A DNA stretch of 43,125 nucleotides. Source: Streptomyces sp. SolWspMP-5a-2. GTDB lineage: Bacteria; Actinomycetota; Actinomycetes; Streptomycetales; Streptomycetaceae. Positions within the stretch are counted from its first letter, which is position 1, and every line of letters starts with the position of its first letter. A model generated the notes under the pieces. It saw only the letters and a program-made list of their open reading frames with translations, did no database searches and had not been told where the DNA came from. The position numbers and the translations under genes were made by a program. This document shows positions 1 to 7,849 of this stretch, piece after piece. The DNA is taken from assembly GCF_900091845.1 (NCBI RefSeq), contig NZ_FMCI01000327.1, positions 1 to 43,125 on the forward strand, given 5' to 3'.

Positions 1-138
1 GGTGTCCCCTTCACCGCGCACCGGACGGCACCCCGGCCCCGAGTGCCGCCGACCGGCTCGGCGCCCTGTCGAGGACTCCGCTCCCGGCCCCGGCCCCCGC
101 CGTGCGGGCCGCCTCGGTCGGCCTGGTCTGCTGCGGGC

Positions 139-612
139 TCAGGTGGCCTCGGCCAGCACGGCGCGGAGCGCCTCCTCGGCGCCGTCGAAGCACTCTTCGA
201 AGGGCCCCTCGGCAGTGGCCCAGCGGCCGAACGCCTCCTCGGAGACGATCGCGGCCACGCGGGCCGCGAGGTGCGCCTCGGCAGGCGTGGCTCCGCGCTG
301 TTCCAGGGCGTGTCGCAGCGCGGCGGTGACATCGGCCGACTTGCTGCGCTCGCGCTCCAGCAGCTCCGGACTGGACCGGACGATCGCTCTGCGTCGCCCG
401 GCGTCGGTGACCGTCGCGCTGATCTCCGTGCCGACCTCGCGGAGGGCCGACAGCGCCGCGCGCAGCGGTGGCAGTCCGGGATCCGCGGCGAGCACCGCCT
501 CGGCCACGGCGGGCGGCAGCCGCTCGGAGCCCGCGAAGAGGATCTCCCGCTTGTCCGGGAAGTGACGGTGGAAGGTCCGCTTCGTCGCTACATCAGCTGG
601 TGAAACACGCAC
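139..612 (-). pseudogene. TetR-family regulator, N-terminally truncated remnant
   Basis: The readable frame (157 codons from a GTG at 612) begins inside the DNA-binding domain. The end of the recognition helix and the following conserved stretch (KRTFHRHFPDKREILF) are present, followed by a normal all-helical ligand-binding half ending in a TGA at 139-141. TetR proteins are usually about 190-210 residues with a complete three-helix HTH of about 45 residues before this point. Here the first two helices are missing. The same frame stays open upstream to beyond 720, but its sequence there does not look like an HTH, and no start codon with a ribosome binding site is apparent. I read it as a truncated relic next to other broken genes. 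A functional protein starting elsewhere is possible but unlikely. Nothing recognisable lies in 1-138. Confidence 0.6.
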
Positions 613-831
613 GCCGCCGACGAACGCCTCCGCGAGGTAGTGAACAGAGCGAACGTTGCCTGATGCGGCGCTAGCAGCGGGCGGAGCTCGGAGGGCCAGC
701 TCGCTTGGGGCGGGCCTCCCCGATCCGGTCGGACGCGATCCGCAGTGATCCAGTCGTGCTCATCGATGACCGAGGTACGCGTCACCTCGGTGGGGGCGGA
801 CCTGACACTCATCTGCCTGCCTCCGGCGGGC

Positions 832-1683
832 GCGGTACTGACCCAGCACCTGGCTCAGTACCGCATCGTGCTCCTGGAAGACCGCTCTCCCGCCTGCCCT
901 CAGGGCGTCCCACACGGTCTCCTCTCCTATTCCAGGAGCCGCCCGAGAAGAACTGATGAGGGCTCGGGGCCCGCGTTTTGAACCGTCGATACGCCCATCG
1001 CGACCAGCTCGGCTCCGTACGCACGGGCCACGTACTCGGCAATCCACAGACCACACCCGTCCAGGTCTCCGCTGTATCTCAGGTGGGTTCCCTGGTCGCC
1101 CGCGAGCTGCAGGAGGGTGTGGCCGACGTTGCCGAGCTGCCCGCTGGTGCACGTCAGCGGCCCCGGGCTGTCGCAGGCCATGGCTGCTTCGAGGACCGAG
1201 GGGTTCTCGACCACGGTGAGCACCTGGGGCGCGAGGGTGGGCGGGGTACGGGTCAGGTCGAGCAGGGTCAGCGCCACTGGTGTGGCTGCCTCTCGTAGCC
1301 GCTCGTGCACCGGCCCGTCGCCCACCGCCTGCACCTGGTACAGCAGCACGGAGGCCGACAGCCGGTCGGCGATCATTCCGTAGTCGGCGAGCAGCGCCCG
1401 GAGCAGGTCCGGGCGGCTCGGTTCGGAGCGCCCTGCCAGTTCGGCGATTGTGTCGGCCAGCCGGGTGCCGACGGGATGTTCAGGCCGAAGTAGTGCGGGT
1501 CGCCCGCGCAGTCGTGCGAGAGCTTCGCCAGAGAGACCGCGGGGCTGCGCGGCAGCTGCGAGGTGGCGGCAGCCAGGGCGTCGACGAGCGACGTATCGAG
1601 TCAGCGTCGTCGTCCGTGACGCCGGCCGCTCGCATCCGCGCCACCAGGGCAGGTAGGTGCGGCAGGGCTCGGCTTGTGTAGTC
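832..1683 (-). pseudogene. JetD-like (TIGR02679/DUF2399) remnant, frameshifted
   Basis: On the minus strand one can follow a TIGR02679-type protein through several frames. The middle part (LADTIAELAG... to ENPSVLEAAM, CTSGQLGNVG and LRYSGDLDGCGLWIA) matches the DUF2399 toprim-like C-terminal half of Wadjet JetD proteins, with the conserved ENPSV, CTSGQ and YxGDxD motifs. Just before it the sense continues in another frame (SPAVSLAKLSHDCAGDPHYF around 1480-1560). After it the C-terminus continues in a third frame (EETVWDALRAGGRAVFQEHD to about 832). At least three frame changes are needed, so the gene cannot make a full protein. In intact systems JetD is the nuclease subunit acting with a JetABC SMC-like complex to cleave closed-circular plasmids. 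Family assignment is by motif recognition. Confidence 0.6.
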
Positions 1684-2298
1684 TCACAACCCCTGGCGCA
1701 GCGTTGCGGCTGTGCGCCGGTCTGCTGTGCTGTCCTCCACTGGGCGGCTGACAGCGCGTTCCACAAGCGGTGACAGGTCCTCGGTAGTCAGGCCGAGGAC
1801 CGTCAGTAGTTCGCGGAGCGGCACGCGGACGCCGGTCGCACTGACAGCGACGACTGAGCGGACACTGCGGCGGCAGGCGGCGGTGTCCAGCCAGGAGCGC
1901 AGGGTGGCGAATCCCGCCGGGGGCAACGTGGGCACCCGTACTGCGGCGATCGTCTCGGGGGCCTGGCCGGAGCACAGTCGGTCGTGGATAGCCGTCCGCA
2001 GGGGGCCAGGTCGGGGGCCTCGCCACAGCCAGGGCGCGGTGACCTGGTGCCGTCCGGCGGTGACTACTTGGTGGACCATGACTGGCCCGGCTTCCTGTTT
2101 GATCATGGGGGTCATGAAGGGGGCGGTAGCGAGCACGTCGAAGTCCCAGGAGCGCAGGAGCGCGAGGACTTGCCGCAGGTTGAGTTCGTCGAATGCTGCG
2201 TCGATCTCATCGACGGACAGCAGTCGGGGTCCGTGGAAACCTTCGCCGGAGTACAGCGCGGCCGCGATCACGACCGGGGCGATCAGTCCCGCGTCCAC
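1684..2298 (-). pseudogene. JetC C-terminus running into JetD N-terminus (Wadjet remnant)
   Basis: This 204-codon frame starts at a GTG. Its first about 85 residues are the C-terminal ATPase end of an SMC-like TIGR02680/JetC protein: a Walker B-like strand (RLLSVDEIDAAFDE) and the following segment ending in PWLWRG. It then continues in frame into what looks like the N-terminal domain of the TIGR02679/JetD protein (VRVPTLPPAGFATL to RTAATLRQGL). Normally these are two separate overlapping genes of over 1,300 and about 400 codons. Upstream the frame closes at a TGA near 2335, so the coiled coil, Walker A and hinge of JetC are gone, and no JetA or JetB gene is visible. I infer a deletion that removed most of a Wadjet type III-like operon, followed by decay. 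Confidence 0.55.
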
Positions 2299-2437
2299 GC
2301 GGTCGCTTCCGAGGTGGTGCTGCGGTCGGCGAGGTCACACCCCCGCTGTCGCCGACCTCATGCCCTTCTCGGACTGCTGATCGTCTCCCGCGCTGGGAAC
2401 GCGGTCGGCATCGGCTGCTGTCGGCCGCCTGGGCTGC

Positions 2438-3328
2438 CTACTCCTGGTGACCCAGCTTCACGGTCATGTTCGGGTGGCGCTCGCTGAGTGCCTTCAGGGC
2501 GAGCAGGCTCTTGATGCTGGGTTCGCGTTCCTGCACGTAGGTTCCGGGCTCGACGTCGTTGTCCCAGCCCCAGCGCGTGTGGCTGACATCCCCGGTCATG
2601 AGCACCGGACCCGCCGCGGTGCGGGCGAGGTAGGACACGTGTCCCGTGGTGTGCCCAGGGGTGAGGATCGCGAAGAACGAGCCGTCGCCGAACACGTCGT
2701 TGACACCTTCGAGCCGTCCGCCCGGGTCCTTGGTGAACTGGAGTTCCTGGAGCGGCGGGCGTCCGGCCAGGAGGTGGTTGTTGGTTCCCTGGGCGAACAG
2801 GTTAAGGAAGAGCGATGCCTCCGCCTCGTTGGCGCCGGTGTAGATGGGGACGTCCTTGGGAACGTCCGGGAGTCCGGAGACGTGATCGAGGTGGAGATGG
2901 GTCATGAAGACCCCTTCCAGGGGGACTCCCTCCGCTTCGATGATCTCCGCGGTGCTCTGCTGCGGGCGCATCTTCTCGATGCCCCCGTACTTCCTCAGCA
3001 TTATGCCGACACCCACGCCGACGGGGTCCTCCACCAGCCGCCGTGAAACGCCCGTGTCCACCAGGAAGAACCCCTGCGTGGGGTGCCGCACGACGTGGGC
3101 GTAGATCTTGATCGATTCCTTGTGGTCGGTGATCCCCGCCGCCACGGCCTTCGGGTGCTTGATGTTGAGCAGCCCCGTGATCGGGGCCTCCCAGTCGGCG
3201 CCGATCGTCTTGACCTCGGCGGGCCCGGGCTCGTTGATCACGGACTCCATGGCCGCCGCGCTGATCGGCTTGCCGATACGGGCAGGCTGAGTCTGGTGGG
3301 TCGTGGCCTTGAAGGTGAGCATCTTCAT
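2438..3328 (-). CDS. Metallo-beta-lactamase-fold hydrolase
   Basis: A 296-residue protein of the MBL-fold hydrolase superfamily. It carries the zinc-binding signature as THLHLDHVSG (HxHxDH), a later metal-ligand His in TPGHTTGH, and the bridging Asp in MTGDVSH, arranged as in AHL-lactonase/glyoxalase II-like hydrolases. The ATG at 3328 is preferred over longer in-frame extensions because an AAGGAGGAG ribosome binding site precedes it and the protein then starts directly with MKMLTF. It is the third gene of a minus-strand run after the SDR and SRPBCC genes, with a gap of about 90 bp, so it is probably co-transcribed and MarR-controlled. Substrate unknown. Lactone or thioester hydrolysis in detoxification or signal quenching is an inference from fold and neighbours. 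Confidence 0.85.
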   Translation of the reverse strand: MKMLTFKATTHQTQPARIGKPISAAAMESVINEPGPAEVKTIGADWEAPITGLLNIKHPKAVAAGITDHKESIKIYAHVVRHPTQGFFLVDTGVSRRLVEDPVGVGVGIMLRKYGGIEKMRPQQSTAEIIEAEGVPLEGVFMTHLHLDHVSGLPDVPKDVPIYTGANEAEASLFLNLFAQGTNNHLLAGRPPLQELQFTKDPGGRLEGVNDVFGDGSFFAILTPGHTTGHVSYLARTAAGPVLMTGDVSHTRWGWDNDVEPGTYVQEREPSIKSLLALKALSERHPNMTVKLGHQE

Positions 3329-3419
3329 GGTGGAACTCCTCCTTCTTTGATCACTGAAAGCTGGTGCAGACCGATCTGCAAGTCGTGAGAGCGTGAGGCG
3401 CCGTTCCCGCCGCCGTTCG

Positions 3420-3860
3420 CTATCCGACGCGCTGCTCGCGGGCGTAGGCGTCGAGGCGGGCGAGTTCCTTGCCGTAGACGCGGTGCAGCCTGCGCGGCGC
3501 GACGATCCGCTCGACGAACCCGGCGACACCGCTCTCGCCGTCGAAGCGGGACGCGATGTCCACCAGCGCCTGCCCGCCTCGTGGGGTCACGGTGAACGTG
3601 GTGACGAGGCCGGAACCGCCTTTGTCGGCGTGGACCAGGGTTCGGCCCGGCTCCGGCTCGGTAACCTGCATCCGCAGCTCCCGAACGCCTCCGGCAAAGT
3701 CGATCTTGTACCGGAAGGCGCCGGTCTCTTCGACGTGGAAGTCGTAGAAGGGCGGCGGCAAGAACCGGGAGTGAAGCTGCGTGTCGGCCAGGTACCGGTA
3801 GACCTGGTCCGCGGGGGCGTCGATAGTGCGTTCGGCGGACGCGGCGACGACGTGAGTCAT
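3420..3860 (-). CDS. SRPBCC (START-like) family protein
   Basis: A 146-residue protein of the polyketide-cyclase/START-like SRPBCC superfamily. It starts with the usual beta strand and helix (ERTIDAPADQVYRYLADTQLHSRFLPP), has a string of beta strands with alternating hydrophobics, and ends in a long C-terminal helix (RRLHRVYGKELARLDAYAREQ). Such proteins bind hydrophobic ligands in a deep cavity. Start chosen at the ATG at 3860, preceded by ACGGAGGTC; an upstream in-frame methionine adds only non-conserved residues. It sits between the SDR and MBL genes, 61 bp after the SDR stop, and probably shares their mRNA. Ligand not predictable. Confidence 0.85.
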   Translation of the reverse strand: MTHVVAASAERTIDAPADQVYRYLADTQLHSRFLPPPFYDFHVEETGAFRYKIDFAGGVRELRMQVTEPEPGRTLVHADKGGSGLVTTFTVTPRGGQALVDIASRFDGESGVAGFVERIVAPRRLHRVYGKELARLDAYAREQRVG

Positions 3861-3921
3861 GGGTCTGACCTCCGTATTGGTGGGGTGGAGTGCGGGATTT
3901 CTGCGCACTGTTGCGGCTGGT

Positions 3922-4701
3922 TCAGACCGTCTTGATGGTGCCGCCGTCGACGACGTAGTCGGCGCCTGTGATGTTGCCGGCCACGTCGGACAGCAGGAAC
4001 GCGACCAGAGCAGCGACTTCCTCGGCTTCGCTCATGCGCCCGGTGGTGATGTTCTGGGACTTCGCGATCTGCTGGACGAAGTCGGCGAGGCTGACACCCG
4101 CTGCCGCGGCCAGCTGGGCGACCGGGCCGTTGGGGTCCTCGTAGACGGTGGTGCGGACCAGGCCGGGAGAGACGGTATTCACGCGCACGCCCTGGGGGCC
4201 GAACTCCTCGGCCAGGGCCTTGCCGAGCGCGGTGACCGCAGCCTTGAGCGCGCTGTAGCTGGCTGGGACGCCCGCAGGCATCCGGGCGACAGCAGAGGAG
4301 ATGCTGACGATCGCCCCGCGGCGCTCGATCAGGCTGGGCAGAGCCGCGCGCGTGGCGCGGACGGTGGCGAGCACGTTGATGTCGAACATGCGGGTCCACT
4401 GGGTGTCGGCGGCGTCGAGGAAGCCCATGACGGCCTCGTCCCCGCCGCCCACGTTGTTCACCAGCAGGTCGATGCCGCCCAGTTCGACCAGGGCCGCGTC
4501 GATGAGGGCGGCGACGCCTTCCGCGGTGCTCAGGTCCGCGGACACGGCGTGGGCGCCGGTTTCCTTCAGCTCGGGCGTGACGGTGCGTGCGGCGCACACG
4601 ACGCGGACGCCTTCGTCGATCAGGATCCGGACGGTGGCCAGTCCGATGCCGCGGCTGGCGCCGGTGACGACGGCGGTCTTGCCCGTGAGGTTGAGGTTCA
4701 T
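3922..4701 (-). CDS. Short-chain dehydrogenase/reductase (SDR)
   Basis: A 259-residue classical SDR. The NAD(P)-binding motif TGASRGIG lies near residue 13, the NNxG motif appears as NNVGGG, the catalytic Ser is in SISSAVARM, and YSALK gives the YxxxK pair. The C-terminus ends in a typical GADYVVDGG loop. A basic residue after the glycine motif (TGASRGIG) suggests NADP(H), which is an inference. It is the first gene of the SDR-SRPBCC-MBL operon and is divergent from a MarR regulator across an 86-bp gap with a palindromic operator. The ribosome binding site is weak (GACGAG). The gene is likely induced when MarR is released by a small-molecule effector. Confidence 0.9.
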   Translation of the reverse strand: MNLNLTGKTAVVTGASRGIGLATVRILIDEGVRVVCAARTVTPELKETGAHAVSADLSTAEGVAALIDAALVELGGIDLLVNNVGGGDEAVMGFLDAADTQWTRMFDINVLATVRATRAALPSLIERRGAIVSISSAVARMPAGVPASYSALKAAVTALGKALAEEFGPQGVRVNTVSPGLVRTTVYEDPNGPVAQLAAAAGVSLADFVQQIAKSQNITTGRMSEAEEVAALVAFLLSDVAGNITGADYVVDGGTIKTV

Positions 4702-4732
4702 GAGGCTCGTCCAATGCTTATGACTTGAATGC

Positions 4733-4759
4733 TTAAAGCCATACCTATCATGGCTTGAA
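4733..4759. promoter_or_regulatory. Probable MarR operator (inverted repeat)
   Basis: Between the divergent SDR and marR-like genes lies TTAAAGCCAT - 7 nt - ATGGCTTGAA, an inverted repeat of 10-bp arms with one mismatch (AAGCCAT/ATGGCTT exact). Size and spacing are normal for a MarR dimer site, and it sits where it could block both promoters. A further CTTGAAT-like half site lies just left of it (4724-4730). Confidence 0.6.
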
Positions 4760-4787
4760 GCAGTCCGCTAGCCTGGGAGGCATGACG

Positions 4788-5222
4788 ATGACGAACGCGC
4801 AGGCAGAGGCGCAGTGGGAGCTCGGCAAGCTGGTGCACGACCTGGACATGCAGAGTGCCGCTCGCATGCGTGACTGGGTGACGCCGCTGGGCCTGACCGT
4901 CGCGCAGGCTTCGGCCCTGCGCGAGATGACCGGTCCCATGACCATGCGCGAGCTGGCCGGGCGGATGAGCTGCGAACCGTCCAATGCCACCGTCGTGATC
5001 GACAAGCTGGAGAGCCTGCGGCTGATAGAGCGCCGCCCCCATCCCACCGACCGCCGGGCCAAACAGCTTGTCCTGACCCCGGAGGGCATCGAGCTGCGGG
5101 AGCAGCTACTGAAGGCCCTGGCCAAGGAACCCCTGTTCGCCGGCATGACGCAGGACGAACAGCACGCACTGGAGGGCCTGCTCAAGCGCGCCCTTCTCCG
5201 CGATGAGGTCCTCCATGCCTGA
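4788..5222 (+). CDS. MarR-family transcriptional regulator
   Basis: A 144-residue winged-helix regulator. It has the N-terminal dimer helix (WELGKLVHDLDMQSAARM), a helix-turn-helix (TMRELAGRMSCEPSNATVVIDKLES), the wing with the MarR-specific DRRAKQLVLTPEG signature, and a C-terminal dimerisation helix. The start is set at the ATG at 4788, because GGGAGG at 4775-4780 is correctly spaced from it; the ATG at 4782 is only one base from that site. It probably autoregulates and represses the divergent SDR-SRPBCC-MBL operon. No cysteine-based redox switch is obvious, apart from one Cys in the recognition region (MSCEPS). Confidence 0.9.
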   Translation: MTNAQAEAQWELGKLVHDLDMQSAARMRDWVTPLGLTVAQASALREMTGPMTMRELAGRMSCEPSNATVVIDKLESLRLIERRPHPTDRRAKQLVLTPEGIELREQLLKALAKEPLFAGMTQDEQHALEGLLKRALLRDEVLHA

Positions 5223-5355
5223 CGGCGTCGGGCGGCGGGTTGAGCACGAGTGATCGCCTCCAGCCGTCGGGTGGACAGCACTGCGCCCGCCCCGCAGACG
5301 TCGTGCTCGCGTCGGCGGGGCGCATCGGGTGGTGTGGGTGGTGCGTCCGGCCTGG

Positions 5356-5412
5356 TGGCCTGTCCGGTCCTCGCCCTGGATCTTGGGTGCGGGGCGAGGA
5401 CCGGACAGGCCA
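5356..5412. terminator. Long hairpin abutting the distal CRISPR repeat
   Basis: A perfect 21-bp inverted repeat (5356-5376 and 5392-5412; arms TGGCCTGTCCGG.../...CCGGACAGGCCA) with a 15-nt loop. Its right arm ends exactly where the last repeat of the array begins. It lies between the convergent marR gene and the array transcript, so it could terminate both. There is no U-run, as is common in high-GC actinomycetes. The rest of the 5223-5355 gap shows only a weaker GC-rich hairpin near 5287-5325. Confidence 0.6.
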
Positions 5413-5682
5413 GGACCACCCCCGCGGGCGCGGGGACCACATGCGGCAGATCGCGTGCACCGCCTGGTGCTCGGGACCACCCCCGCGGGCGCGGGGACCA
5501 CCCTGAGCCGCCGTCAGGGCCCTTCTTGGACCCGGGACCACCCCCGCGGGCGCGGGGACCACCCGTCGAAGGCCTCACGGAACGGCTCGCCCTCGGGACC
5601 ACCCCCGCGGGCGCGGGGACCACGCGACGGTCCAGGCCGGGCCGTCCGGCGCCTGGACCACCCCCGCGGGCGCGGGGACCAC
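5412..5682 (-). CRISPR. Type I-E CRISPR array, 5 repeats and 4 spacers
   Basis: Five copies of a 29-nt repeat lie at 5412-5440, 5473-5501, 5534-5562, 5595-5623 and 5654-5682. Read on the minus strand the repeat begins GTGGTCCCCGCG, with a 6-bp CCCCGC/GCGGGG stem and a tetraloop, as expected for Cas6e cleavage. Spacers are 32, 32, 32 and 30 nt. Repeats are identical except for the last base (plus-strand first base): G in three, A at 5412 and T at 5654. The minus orientation puts the leader between cas2 and 5682, matching the cas gene direction. The array is short, so either acquisition has been rare or spacers have been lost. Spacer targets cannot be judged from the window. Confidence 0.97.
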
Positions 5683-5800
5683 AGGACTTGACCAGGGCTT
5701 CTAGCGGGTGCCCTCGGTGAATTTACCTACTTCCAGGGAAGCGGGAGAATGGTGCATTTGGAACCTTTGGTTGGTTTCTGTTGCTGTCAGCCTTTGCCGA
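5683..5800 (-). promoter_or_regulatory. CRISPR leader, overlapping the 3' end of cas2
   Basis: The 118 bases upstream (minus strand) of the first repeat are clearly richer in A and T than their surroundings, particularly 5715-5800. They end directly at the first GTGGTCC repeat, as I-E leaders do. The last 40 bases are intergenic; the remainder lies inside the cas2 reading frame. The array promoter should be here (for example a TAGGTAAAT-like stretch around 5720-5730 on the minus strand), but I cannot fix it. Confidence 0.5.
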
Positions 5801-6145
5801 ACCGGCGTCGTTTCGCCGCTTTGCTCCAGCCTGAGAGAGGGGGTGAGGCCGTGGGGTTTTCGAAGGGGAGCGTGGCGCGGGCCGGTGGAGGAGGGTTAGT
5901 CCTTCATGGTCGGTCGGTTTCCAGGCGTGTTCGTGGGTTTGGAAGGCGAAGCCCTGTTCGTTGTTCGTCTGGTGAGCGAGCAGGGCGCGGCCCTGGCCGG
6001 AGTAGGTGCGGACCTCGTTCCAGAGGAGGTCGCGTACCCGGGCGGACGGAGAGCCCAGGAATACTCCGGGGGAGATCTCCAGGAGCCAGCGGGTGAGGAA
6101 GCCGCGTAGTCCGGCGGGGCAGTTGGTGAGCACGATGACGGTCAC
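5723..6145 (-). CDS. cas2: CRISPR-associated endonuclease Cas2 (type I-E)
   Basis: A Cas2e protein, which dimerises and bridges two Cas1 dimers in the spacer-integration complex. The N-terminus MTVIVLTNCPAGLRGFLTRW and the SPGVFLGSPSARVRDLLW stretch are characteristic of the Cas2e (CasF/ygbF-like) subfamily, and the core ends near residue 95 with HEGLTLLHRP. The frame then continues about 45 residues with a basic, proline-rich, non-conserved tail to a TAA at 5723. Normal Cas2e proteins are about 95-120 residues, so this one is long, and the tail is encoded by what looks like the CRISPR leader. The ATG at 6145 overlaps the cas1 stop by 4 bp (ATGA), indicating coupled translation. The sense of the tail is doubtful. 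Confidence 0.93.
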   Translation of the reverse strand: MTVIVLTNCPAGLRGFLTRWLLEISPGVFLGSPSARVRDLLWNEVRTYSGQGRALLAHQTNNEQGFAFQTHEHAWKPTDHEGLTLLHRPAPRSPSKTPRPHPLSQAGAKRRNDAGSAKADSNRNQPKVPNAPFSRFPGSR

Positions 6146-7086
6146 CAGATGGGCTCGTCCCCGTAGTTGCGTCCGCCGGCCACGTCGAGGCCGCCGTCCG
6201 ACTGGAGCGTCACTCGGTCCGTTTCGGACGGCACGTCCTGGTCGTCGTGGTGGAGGAGGTTCTTGATGTCCTTCGCACAGCGGTCAAGCATGCGTGACCG
6301 GTTGATGCGGTCACGCAGTGCCCGTCTGGTGCGGGTGGGGATGTCGTCGGTGCCGTCGGCGACAGCGTCGAAGGCTGCTGGAATGGCGATCTCCGTCTTG
6401 TACAGGTCGGCGATGTCCAGGACGAACGACCTTTCGTGTCCGGAGTGCACGAAGCCGAGTCCGGGGGAGCAGCCGAGGGCGGTGACGACCGCGTGGGCGA
6501 CGCCGTACAGACACTGGGCTGCTGCGGTGACGGCCTGGTTGGGGCCGTCGGCGGCGGTGAAGTCGTCCGTTCGGTACTCGCGGCGGCGCCAGGGAACGCC
6601 GGTGCGGGTTGATTCCGCGTGGTAGCAGTCCTTGACGCGGCGGCCTTCCATGCTGAGGAGTTCGTTGCGGGTGCGGCCGCTGGGGTCGTCGTCGGGGAAG
6701 CGGAGCCGGTACATGTCCCGTGCCACTTCCAGCCGGGTCCTGCGGTTTGCCCAGGCACTCGCCTGCGCTTCCAGGAGGGAGGAAGACCGGGTCAGTGAGC
6801 GTCCGCCGGCGTAGAAGCGGACGCCGTGTTCACCGGCCCAGACCACGGCGGCTCCGCTCTCGCCCAGCAGGGCCATCGCCTGGTGGGTCACGCGGGTGCC
6901 GGGCCCCAGCAGGAGTGTGCCGATGGTGGCGGAGGGGATGTGGGTGACGCCGTCGGTGTCCGTGGCGGTGATGGCGTTGTCCTCGCGGTGGACGGTGCAG
7001 CGTTCCAGGTAGAGGAAGGAGACACGGTCGCTGATCCGGGTGAGTTCGCGGGGCGAGGAGAGGCTGCGTTTGCTGACGGTGCTCAA
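6142..7086 (-). CDS. cas1: CRISPR-associated integrase Cas1 (type I-E)
   Basis: A 314-residue Cas1 integrase, which inserts new spacers at the leader end together with Cas2. The N-terminal beta domain (RVSFLYLERCTVHREDNAI...) is followed by the helical catalytic domain. Metal ligands are visible as Glu in NELLSMEGRRVK and as His and Asp in GFVHSGHERSFVLDIADLYK. The start is the TTG at 7086: it is the only initiator near the expected N-terminus and lies 5 bp after the cas6e stop at 7091. Length fits the I-E family (about 305). Overlaps cas2 by 4 bp. Confidence 0.96.
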   Translation of the reverse strand: MSTVSKRSLSSPRELTRISDRVSFLYLERCTVHREDNAITATDTDGVTHIPSATIGTLLLGPGTRVTHQAMALLGESGAAVVWAGEHGVRFYAGGRSLTRSSSLLEAQASAWANRRTRLEVARDMYRLRFPDDDPSGRTRNELLSMEGRRVKDCYHAESTRTGVPWRRREYRTDDFTAADGPNQAVTAAAQCLYGVAHAVVTALGCSPGLGFVHSGHERSFVLDIADLYKTEIAIPAAFDAVADGTDDIPTRTRRALRDRINRSRMLDRCAKDIKNLLHHDDQDVPSETDRVTLQSDGGLDVAGGRNYGDEPIW

Positions 7087-7090
7087 GAGG

Positions 7091-7849
7091 TCACCGCACC
7101 GGGGAGAGGGTCATCAGGCCACAGCCGTATGCCTTCGCCTTGCCGAGGCCCTGGGTCAGGGTGCGGCGGAAGGAGGGCAGGTCGGTGATCCGCAGGCACC
7201 CGTCGAAGGTTGCCTGGGCGAAGTGGACGTCGGGGCCACGGGCCGCCTTGGGCCGCTTCTGCGACTGGAGCGGTGCCGTGTTCGAGGGGGCTGGCCTGCC
7301 GAACCGTACCGCCGCACGGTTGTGCACGACCACCTGGTAGTCCGCTGGTTGGGCGGGGGCTTCCTCCGCTGACGGGATTCTGGGGATGATCGCGAACCCG
7401 GCCCGTTGTTGGTGTTGGAGGAGCCAGCCGATCTGATGGCGGGCGGTGACGTGGGCGGTGCGCTTGGTGGGTGAGTCGGGCGTCGCGGTGTCCTTGCGGA
7501 TGTGGTGGACGGGGTTGGCGGTGAGGCGGAAGGCCCAGACGTCGTCCTCGGCGAGCGCGTTCAGGAACTCCTCGTAGGCGAAGGTTCTCCAGCCGGGCTC
7601 GGGGAGGTGCGGCCAGCCAGCCTGTTCGACGAGATGGGTCAGGTCGGGACGGTGGGGGCTGGTGATGAACAGGTCGATGCGGTCGGCGGGTGCGGGGTCC
7701 ACCCGCCACAGGACGCGCGGGCCGTTGCCATCGCGAGCCGGAGGCTCGGGGAACGCCATGTTGACGGCGCCGTGCATGCGGTGCGGTGAACCGAGGAGCC
7801 TTCGCGCTTCGGGCCGGGCGGTGTTGATGCGGAACCGGGTCAGGTACAT
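7091..7849 (-). CDS. cas6e: CRISPR RNA endoribonuclease Cas6e (Cse3/CasE)
   Basis: A 252-residue Cas6e that cuts the repeat hairpin to make crRNA and stays bound as the Cascade head. It begins MYLTRFRINTARPEARRLL, contains the catalytic His in RMHGAVNMAF at about residue 25, and ends with the glycine-rich RAMP loop (GLGKAKAYGCGLMTLSP). The ATG at 7849 overlaps the cas5e stop codon (ATGA). A longer in-frame extension upstream runs inside cas5e and is not conserved. Slightly longer than the E. coli homologue (about 200). Confidence 0.95.
   Translation of the reverse strand: MYLTRFRINTARPEARRLLGSPHRMHGAVNMAFPEPPARDGNGPRVLWRVDPAPADRIDLFITSPHRPDLTHLVEQAGWPHLPEPGWRTFAYEEFLNALAEDDVWAFRLTANPVHHIRKDTATPDSPTKRTAHVTARHQIGWLLQHQQRAGFAIIPRIPSAEEAPAQPADYQVVVHNRAAVRFGRPAPSNTAPLQSQKRPKAARGPDVHFAQATFDGCLRITDLPSFRRTLTQGLGKAKAYGCGLMTLSPVR

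Noticed and set aside
2..603. Plus-strand frames opposite the TetR remnant
   Set aside because: Arg/Ser/Ala-rich antisense shadows with no ribosome binding site or recognisable domain.
5106..5720. Frames with repeated ARGGG/RARGPP peptide patterns
   Set aside because: They are translations of the CRISPR repeats, not genes.
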